A stretch of 64,000 nucleotides of DNA. It comes from a virus. How positions within the stretch are numbered: the stretch's first letter is position 1; every line of letters starts with the position of its first letter. Position numbers and translations under genes: made by a program. Positions 60,147 through 64,000 of this stretch are shown in pieces. Under the pieces are notes generated by a model. That model worked only from the letters and a program-made list of their open reading frames with translations, was not told the origin of the DNA and searched no databases. Location of the stretch: positions 1 to 64,000 of IMG/VR virus record IMGVR_UViG_3300029267_004179; one strand, 5' to 3'.

Positions 60147-60730
60147 TTTATTTTACTCCACAATTCCTTTCTGAAAATATAGATATTGGCTTTTGTTCTA
60201 CCTACTTTCAATGCTTCTTTTTTTGTCCACATAAAAATATCAACAGATCGTGTTATCTTCTTGCCTGTCCTTTTTGACTTGAATCCCATTCGATCATCGA
60301 ACATAAAGATACCATACCCTTCAATCCAGATATAATCACCACGATTAAGTAACATCACCTTTTCAATATCTCTTGAGATAGCACAAATGCCTTGAGCCAC
60401 GTTGGTTTGAAAGGCAGTTGTAAAAGGTGTATCATCTGTTTCATCAATGGAAGGACTATATGCAGTCACTTCTACCTGTGGGATGCAAAGAGCAAGGAGT
60501 TTTTGGGAGAATATTGTGTCTTTGATTATGGATAGTTGTCGGTTGGTCTCGGTCACTTCTGAATTGACTTTTTTAAGGATGTCAAAGTTGTTTTGGTTAA
60601 AATCAGACGGAGCAGTAAGAAATTTGGTATCGTAAAGTATATTCATAATGGCGATTGTCAGTATAGTAATTAATATAGCCAAAACTACAATTATATAATT
60701 TTGGGCTTTATCCCCAATGCTTGCTTTCAT
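60143..60730 (-). CDS. Membrane-anchored 3D-domain protein
   Basis: A 195-residue protein after AAAGGAG. A single N-terminal membrane segment (IIVVLAILITILTIAIMNIL, 13-32), a helical linker, then a 3D (double-psi barrel, RlpA/MltA-like) domain: VEVTAYSPSIDETDDTPF (87-104), GICAISRDI with D121, GDYIWIEGYG, then DDRM (D145/D146) and SVDIFMW with D164. These three Asp positions define the family, which includes murein transglycosylases. It could remodel peptidoglycan at entry or release, or serve as an exclusion protein. Confidence 0.75.
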   Translation of the reverse strand: MKASIGDKAQNYIIVVLAILITILTIAIMNILYDTKFLTAPSDFNQNNFDILKKVNSEVTETNRQLSIIKDTIFSQKLLALCIPQVEVTAYSPSIDETDDTPFTTAFQTNVAQGICAISRDIEKVMLLNRGDYIWIEGYGIFMFDDRMGFKSKRTGKKITRSVDIFMWTKKEALKVGRTKANIYIFRKELWSKIK

Positions 60731-60748
60731 CCAAACTCCTTTATATTT

Positions 60749-60979
60749 TTATTTTTCTTCTACTACTGAACAATCACTTGGACCGCCTACCCATGAGTCA
60801 AGATAAGATTGTGCTTCTTGTTGTGATTCAAATTCAACCGGTGTTTCGCCTTGTCCTTCAGGACTTTTTTCAAAAAAGCCAAGTCCTAATATTTCACCTA
60901 CAAATAGCCCACTTGTTTTTTTGATCTTATGCAAAACGGCATGGTTGTTGTTCCTTTCATTGCCATATTTTGTTTTCAT
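60749..60979 (-). CDS. Small hypothetical protein
   Basis: A 76-residue protein coupled by ATGA to its upstream neighbour. Mixed sequence (NNHAVLHKIKKTSGLF; FESQQEAQSYLDSWV). Function unknown. Confidence 0.55.
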   Translation of the reverse strand: MKTKYGNERNNNHAVLHKIKKTSGLFVGEILGLGFFEKSPEGQGETPVEFESQQEAQSYLDSWVGGPSDCSVVEEK

Positions 60980-61242
60980 TCAAAATCATTCATATTTTTA
61001 TTTTTATTTTTAAGCTCAAGAAGTATGTCGGCTAATACTTCTTGGATCGCTTTGACATCTGCTTGTAGCTCATCAACCTTCTGTTGATTTTCTATCGCTA
61101 TAGTTTTGGTCGTGATGTATTTAGGCTTGTTGGTGGTCTTGTTGAGCATGATGTTTTCAAACCAAAGAATAAAGGGAAAGACAATAGTGGCAGTAATAAA
61201 AACAATAAGAACACTCTTCCATATATCCTTTTTAAGTTTCAT
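60976..61242 (-). CDS. Single-pass membrane coiled-coil protein
   Basis: An 88-residue protein after AGGGGAT. One membrane segment (VLIVFITATIVFPFILWF, 11-28) and a coiled coil (QQKVDELQADVKAIQEVLAD). Resembles the plus-strand protein at 56379 in layout but not in sequence. Function unknown. Confidence 0.65.
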   Translation of the reverse strand: MKLKKDIWKSVLIVFITATIVFPFILWFENIMLNKTTNKPKYITTKTIAIENQQKVDELQADVKAIQEVLADILLELKNKNKNMNDFE

Positions 61243-61255
61243 ATCTATCCCCTGT

Positions 61256-61483
61256 TTATAAATACTTTACAACATATCCGATTAGGTCAGAGACTCCATG
61301 CCCCATTTCACATCCTGCGTGACAACTTATCAGAGCCAGTGGTTGACCTATAAGGATTTCCGGCATAGTATACCCATGAACAACAGCTACCAATATCTGT
61401 TGGGCATGGTTCTCGTTGGTGCAGCTATCGTCATACACCTTTCCACATAACCGGCATCTATACTGGAATATTGCTGTTTTCAT
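61256..61483 (-). CDS. Small His/Cys protein
   Basis: A 75-residue protein; AAGGGGTAG selects ATG at 61483. It begins MKTAIFQYRCRLCGKVYDD and has later CTNENH, a hydrophobic core, then ISCHAGCEMGHGVSDLIGY. The Cys/His spacing fits a zinc site, and the ending resembles a recurring small phage protein. Function unknown. Confidence 0.7.
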   Translation of the reverse strand: MKTAIFQYRCRLCGKVYDDSCTNENHAQQILVAVVHGYTMPEILIGQPLALISCHAGCEMGHGVSDLIGYVVKYL

Positions 61484-61505
61484 ATCTACCCCTTGAACTA
61501 TGGCC

Positions 61506-61592
61506 TCAATCACTTATGAAGTAATAATGTAAAAAAAGATTAGTCAAGACTGCTGCAAGAAAACAGGAAATTACAAAGGTAGCAATATACAT
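61506..61592 (-). CDS. 28-residue membrane peptide
   Basis: MYIATFVISCFLAAVLTNLF plus eight residues, preceded by AAGGGGAA. A single hydrophobic span with a short tail. It overlaps the 36-codon frame at 61540-61650. Possible tiny membrane protein. Confidence 0.4.
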   Translation of the reverse strand: MYIATFVISCFLAAVLTNLFLHYYFISD

Positions 61593-61650
61593 TTCCCCTT
61601 ACAGCTTCTTCACTAATTTTTTTATTTAAGAAGTCATTAATCTTTTTCAT
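61540..61650 (-). CDS. 36-residue hypothetical protein
   Basis: MKKINDFLNKKISEEAVRGN, then YCYLCNFLFSC with a CxxC pair. Its ATG overlaps the upstream stop (TAATG). Overlaps the membrane peptide in another frame; at most one may be dominant. Confidence 0.4.
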   Translation of the reverse strand: MKKINDFLNKKISEEAVRGNVYCYLCNFLFSCSSLD

Positions 61651-61874
61651 TATTTATCATATTCTTTCCTTATTCCTATGGCGTTAATTCTCATAGTAAG
61701 CCCTTTAATATCACGACTTATTTCTTGTAATGAATGGTTCATCTCTTCCATTGTTTGGCTTATTTGATAAAGACCGACTTCTTTTTGAGTTTGAAGCCCT
61801 ACCGATGTTTCTACTAATTCAGTTTTGGGCGAGGCTTCCTGTACTCCTTTTGACATTATTAGTGGAATTAACAC
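61650..61874 (-). CDS. Helical protein, possible continuation of the prepilin-like frame
   Basis: A 74-residue frame from GTG at 61874, which overlaps the stop of the upstream frame (GTGTTAA). It begins hydrophobic (MLIPLIM) then runs as a coiled coil (YQISQTMEEMNHSLQEISRD). One extra T in the TTTTT run near 61879 would fuse it to the prepilin-like peptide as VVF-SVLIPLIMSKG, giving about 100 residues with one full membrane span. Either a coupled gene or the body of a frameshifted one. Confidence 0.55.
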   Translation of the reverse strand: MLIPLIMSKGVQEASPKTELVETSVGLQTQKEVGLYQISQTMEEMNHSLQEISRDIKGLTMRINAIGIRKEYDK

Positions 61875-61954
61875 AGAAAAACAACACCAAGAATAGCAAA
61901 CACAATCATCAATTCCATAAAAGTTGCACCTTTACTACCCATATTTATTTTCAC
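61868..61954 (-). CDS. Type IV prepilin-like N-terminal peptide
   Basis: GTG at 61954 lies nine bases after GGGGAGG, inside the 3' end of the preceding gene. The peptide is MKINMGSKG, then ATFMELMIVFAILGVVFLC, stop. A short basic leader ending in Gly, followed by a hydrophobic helix with Glu at position 5, is the prepilin peptidase signature (G, F/A-T-L-x-E-L-M-I-V). Only 28 residues long unless frameshifted into the next frame. Confidence 0.5.
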   Translation of the reverse strand: MKINMGSKGATFMELMIVFAILGVVFLC

Positions 61955-62363
61955 AGCCTGTATCCTCCCCGATCATATTTTTAAAACCATATTTGACTGC
62001 TACGGCTTTAAAGAGTGGTAAACCATATTGTGCATAATAACTATCAGCGGAATCTTTTAATTTGTCATCAAGAACCCAAAGCCACATCTTAACAACGGCA
62101 AACATAAAACTTGCAGAAATACCTCTTTTGTTCAATGCCTTTTCAAACCCAAAAGCTATATCGCTTTCCAGTTGCTTTAATACATTTTCTTCTGTGAACT
62201 CTTTCGGCGTCCAACTTTTACCTTCTACCAACTCCATGCCAAGTAGGTCAAGTTTGTCTTCAGGGAAATAATCTGCAAGACGCCGGAAGTCACGTCCATC
62301 AAAGCAACGCCTTTCAAGCTCTTTAGTCTTAAGGGCAGTATAGATGTCTTTGAGTGTTTTCAT
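61935..62363 (-). CDS. Conserved phage hypothetical protein
   Basis: A 142-residue protein after AAGGAAG. The sections RCFDGRDFRRLADYFPED, ENVLKQLESDIAFGFEKAL, NKRGISASFMFAVVKMW and YGLPLFKAVAVKYGFKN follow a protein type recurrent in tailed phages; its role is not known to me. Helical, soluble. ATGA overlap with its upstream neighbour. Confidence 0.75.
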   Translation of the reverse strand: MKTLKDIYTALKTKELERRCFDGRDFRRLADYFPEDKLDLLGMELVEGKSWTPKEFTEENVLKQLESDIAFGFEKALNKRGISASFMFAVVKMWLWVLDDKLKDSADSYYAQYGLPLFKAVAVKYGFKNMIGEDTGCENKYG

Positions 62364-62584
62364 TTTTCAAGCTTCCTTAATGTAATTACGTTTTCCATGG
62401 TTGTCCTGACATGACCCTTAATATCCGGGGTTATTCTGGTTTCAATTCTAAGGACGAAATATAGCTCTTCACTATCCATAAATCTTACACGCCTCCCGTG
62501 AGGTGGATTAAAGATAACATTCGTTACCCTTTGAAGTTGAGTTCCCTTTTCATTGACAAAGACCGTTTCTTTCTTGTATCTCAT
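62360..62584 (-). CDS. Small beta-type hypothetical protein
   Basis: A 74-residue basic protein after AAGAAGG (MRYKKETVFVNEKGTQLQ, ELYFVLRIETRITPD). Probably a small barrel. Function unknown. Confidence 0.6.
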   Translation of the reverse strand: MRYKKETVFVNEKGTQLQRVTNVIFNPPHGRRVRFMDSEELYFVLRIETRITPDIKGHVRTTMENVITLRKLEK

Positions 62585-62586
62585 GA

Positions 62587-62772
62587 TTACACCTTCTTAT
62601 AAAAAAACTTCCGTGGGATGGAGGGAGACCTATTTTTTTTGACAAGAACACCTTTTTGAACCATGCCTTCAAGCAAATCGTGTTGGTAGCATTTAAGCTC
62701 TGATGGAGTATACCAAACTTCACATTCCATTCTTTTGAGAATTTTGTTCTGTACTTTGCTTAATCTTTTCAT
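62587..62772 (-). CDS. Small winged-helix-like protein
   Basis: A 61-residue basic protein. KVQNKILKRMECEVWYTPSE, then LLEGMVQKGVLVKKN and an FFYKK end follow a winged helix-turn-helix (replacement of the recognition pattern TPSEL...MVQKGVLV). Likely nucleic-acid binding. A strong hairpin (62782-62806) stands just before its ATG. Confidence 0.55.
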   Translation of the reverse strand: MKRLSKVQNKILKRMECEVWYTPSELKCYQHDLLEGMVQKGVLVKKNRSPSIPRKFFYKKV

Positions 62773-62781
62773 ATGTGTAAT

Positions 62782-62806
62782 AACCGGGGCAATAGATGCC
62801 CCGGTT
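62782..62806. terminator. Perfect 10-bp GC hairpin
   Basis: AACCGGGGCA and TGCCCCGGTT around ATAGA. No T-run on either side. On the leftward transcript it lies between two genes, just upstream of the 62772 ATG, so partial termination, attenuation or RNA processing fits. Confidence 0.65.
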
Positions 62807-62833
62807 CCTTTACCTGTTAAGATACAGTGGGTA

Positions 62834-63076
62834 TTACCTTCTCACCCTTCCATCATCTTCACTTTCCCTGCTTTTTCTTATGGTGATTATATCTTTCCTG
62901 ATTTTTGTCGCAGCTTTGATCAGCACCATCATTTCTTTCCTTACTCTGGTCGCTGCAGCCTTGACGCCGGCATCAAACTTTAATGCATCGTTTTTGATTC
63001 CATGGATTTTCTCTTCATTGAAATAATCAGTGAATAGTTCGTCGATGCCTTCTTTTATTTTGACTTTTTGCCCCAT
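62834..63076 (-). CDS. Histone-H1-like (Hc1-type) small protein
   Basis: An 80-residue protein after AAAGGAAG. The segment AGVKAAATRVRKEMMVLIKA followed by ATKIRKDIITIRKS resembles the KAAGTRARKxLxELKxLxKxxRKxI pattern of bacterial histone-H1-like proteins found in several phages. It could compact or organise DNA. The match is by pattern only. Confidence 0.55.
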   Translation of the reverse strand: MGQKVKIKEGIDELFTDYFNEEKIHGIKNDALKFDAGVKAAATRVRKEMMVLIKAATKIRKDIITIRKSRESEDDGRVRR

Positions 63077-63136
63077 AATGCTTCCTTTCTTTGTATCTGT
63101 TATAGTTAATTGGCTAATAAAACAACAAATCAGTCA

Positions 63137-63370
63137 TCACCTCCTTTTACGCCTTATTCTTTTCAAACTACTTGTCCTTTTCTTTTTACTGCTTGGTGGC
63201 ATACTCCTTATTTCTCCACAGTCATAAGCATAATTTGCCCATAGCCTACACTTTGTGCATTTTTTAAGCTTTGGGTGATTCACATCTCCCGGCTTTCTTT
63301 TCGACATCTCTATACAAACTTTTAAGTTAACATGAATTTGCCTTCTTTTGCAATAAAAGTAATTATCCAT
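63137..63370 (-). CDS. Small basic Cys protein, first gene of the leftward unit
   Basis: A 77-residue protein, first after recurrent element E. YCKRRQIHVNLKVC, CTKCRLW and YDCGE give five Cys likely to bind zinc; the tail is very basic (KKKRTSSLKRIRRKRR). A nucleic-acid binding early product is plausible. Confidence 0.65.
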   Translation of the reverse strand: MDNYFYCKRRQIHVNLKVCIEMSKRKPGDVNHPKLKKCTKCRLWANYAYDCGEIRSMPPSSKKKRTSSLKRIRRKRR

Positions 63371-63396
63371 AATCTGTTAAGACTTTCTTATTTCCC

Positions 63397-63469
63397 TTTT
63401 AAGGCCTATAAAATTTTTACCCTATACCCTACTATTAGTTTCAAAAGATCACATACCCTGTGTTAAATT
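63397..63469 (-). promoter_or_regulatory. Recurrent intergenic element, copy E
   Basis: Reading leftward: GATCTTTTGAAACTAATAGT as in copy F, then AGGGTATAGGGTAAAAATTT and TATAGGCCTTAAAAGGG as in copies B and D. It ends 26 bases upstream of the 63370 ATG and is the only promoter-like element for the leftward genes. Confidence 0.8.
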
Positions 63470-63496
63470 GCAAATAGCTATGTTTGTATTTATTAT

Positions 63497-63513
63497 AAGC
63501 CTTAAAGGGGCTT
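63497..63513 (+). terminator. Weak hairpin
   Basis: AAGCC pairs with GGCTT around a short loop and is followed by TATTTGTT. Possible weak terminator for the plus strand. Confidence 0.3.
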
Positions 63514-63630
63514 TATTTGTTAATTAAAATTATTAGCTAAAATCTTGTCTGTTGATTAGTATAGTTAATAGGGTTTAAGTTTAAAGATATTTTAAGTTAA
63601 CCAAAACATCCTTATGAATGCTTGTTTTCA

Positions 63631-63691
63631 TAAAAGAAAAAAAAGAAGAAAAAAAAGAAGAAAAAAAAGAAGAAAAAAGAAAGAAAGAAAG
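63631..63691 (+). repeat. Purine-only tract
   Basis: About 60 bases of only A and G, mostly repeats of GAAGAAAAAAAA, then GAAA units. Low-complexity purine DNA of this length can form triplex or curved DNA. The apparent Lys/Glu frame over it is not evidence of a gene. Confidence 0.85.
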
Positions 63692-63842
63692 GTTTATAAA
63701 GAAAGAAAGAATAAAAGAAGAAAATAAAAGAAGAAAACAAAAGAAGAAAATAAAAGAAAAAATGACTGTCAACTACCATGAAAAAATGGATACGTTTGAA
63801 CAGAAGTAGTAAACAAACTTGTTGTTAGCAGAAGTAGTTGTT

Positions 63843-63877
63843 CAGCCTTCGGCTGTCTTCGCATGACATAGTCATGC
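63843..63877 (+). terminator. Two adjacent hairpins
   Basis: CAGCC-TTC-GGCTG (63843-63855) and GCATGAC-ATA-GTCATGC (63861-63877), both perfect, then TACGATTTTT. Could end transcription arriving from the left, or mark a leader. Confidence 0.5.
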
Positions 63878-64000
63878 TACGATTTTTAATTGCTATAAAT
63901 TTTGCTCAAAATATTCTTTTAAAATCCATATAGACTTTTAAGTTTTTTAAGACTATAAAGAATCTTTCTACTAAAAAGTTTTTGCGATATCAGCATCGTT

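Larger units (their letters stand above)
63470..64000. other. Non-coding end of the window
   Basis: About 530 bases with no convincing gene. The only long frame (63618-63809, plus) is an artefact of a purine tract. The stretch holds a weak hairpin, the purine tract, two hairpins and AT-rich DNA. Confidence 0.6.

Noticed and set aside
24537-63370. Alternative genetic code with TGA as sense codon
   Set aside because: In-frame TGA splits two or three small frames, but many well-supported genes end in TGA, often in ATGA overlaps, so recoding is unlikely.
63618-63809. 63-codon Lys/Glu-rich plus-strand frame
   Set aside because: It is produced by the purine tract; no ribosome site and composition is purely low complexity.
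1-64000. tRNA genes, CRISPR arrays and insertion sequences
   Set aside because: No T-loop/anticodon arrangement, regularly spaced short repeats with unique spacers, or transposase frame was recognised by eye; a dedicated tRNA scan was not possible.

Overview
The window is a stretch of an AT-rich tailed-phage genome, and it looks like an internal fragment of a larger one. The virion genes point to a siphovirus: a P22-like coat protein, a DnaT-like head-tail connector, tail-completion, tail-terminator and tail-tube proteins, a frameshifted pair of tail chaperones and a 2215-residue tape measure, with no sheath or contractile baseplate. No terminase or portal is present. The lysis genes (M15 endolysin, GTA-type 3TM holin) and several conserved small phage proteins are of kinds I associate with phages of Gram-negative hosts, but the host cannot be named from the sequence.

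Layout. (1) 1-11.4 kb, plus strand: about 30 small, tightly packed, mostly unknown genes, many with Cys-pair zinc-ribbon motifs. They include a NADAR (YbiA-like) enzyme, a Lar-like zinc finger, a 639-residue protein with duplicated domains, a MazG-like helix protein and a zinc/HTH putative regulator. (2) 11.4-18.9 kb: head module with a MuF-type minor head protein carrying extra nuclease-like and metalloprotease-like domains, a scaffold, the coat protein and several small head proteins, with structured RNA leaders. (3) 18.9-36.6 kb: about 16 kb of very large beta-rich virion proteins (LamG arrays, repeat fibres), ending in the connector and head-closure genes. This block is bracketed by a perfect 77-bp inverted repeat. 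(4) 36.6-52.3 kb: neck, tail tube, chaperones, tape measure, distal tail and a Gly-rich/FN3 fibre. (5) 52.3-56.7 kb: small proteins, a GH43-like beta-propeller, a membrane coiled-coil protein, a double PAS protein, M15 endolysin, holin and a spanin-like protein. (6) 56.7-63.4 kb, minus strand: about 22 small genes read leftward from a promoter-like element at 63.4 kb, including a 3D-domain membrane protein, a histone-H1-like protein and a peptide with a type IV prepilin-like N-terminus. Several genes here look broken. (7) 63.4-64 kb: non-coding DNA with a purine tract and hairpins.

One intergenic element recurs six times (7.7, 18.9, 36.5, 46.6, 55.4 and 63.4 kb). Five copies lie just upstream of a gene block in its reading direction, so it is the best candidate for the phage's own promoter or master regulatory site. 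The copy at 18.9 kb is inverted and identical over 77 bp to the copy at 36.5 kb.

The observations most worth following up are the MuF protein fused to nuclease-like and metalloprotease-like domains, the PAS-PAS protein in the lysis region, the inverted-repeat-bounded adhesin island inside the head module, the repeat/inverted-repeat element at 24.2-24.5 kb, the prepilin-like peptide and the NADAR gene.
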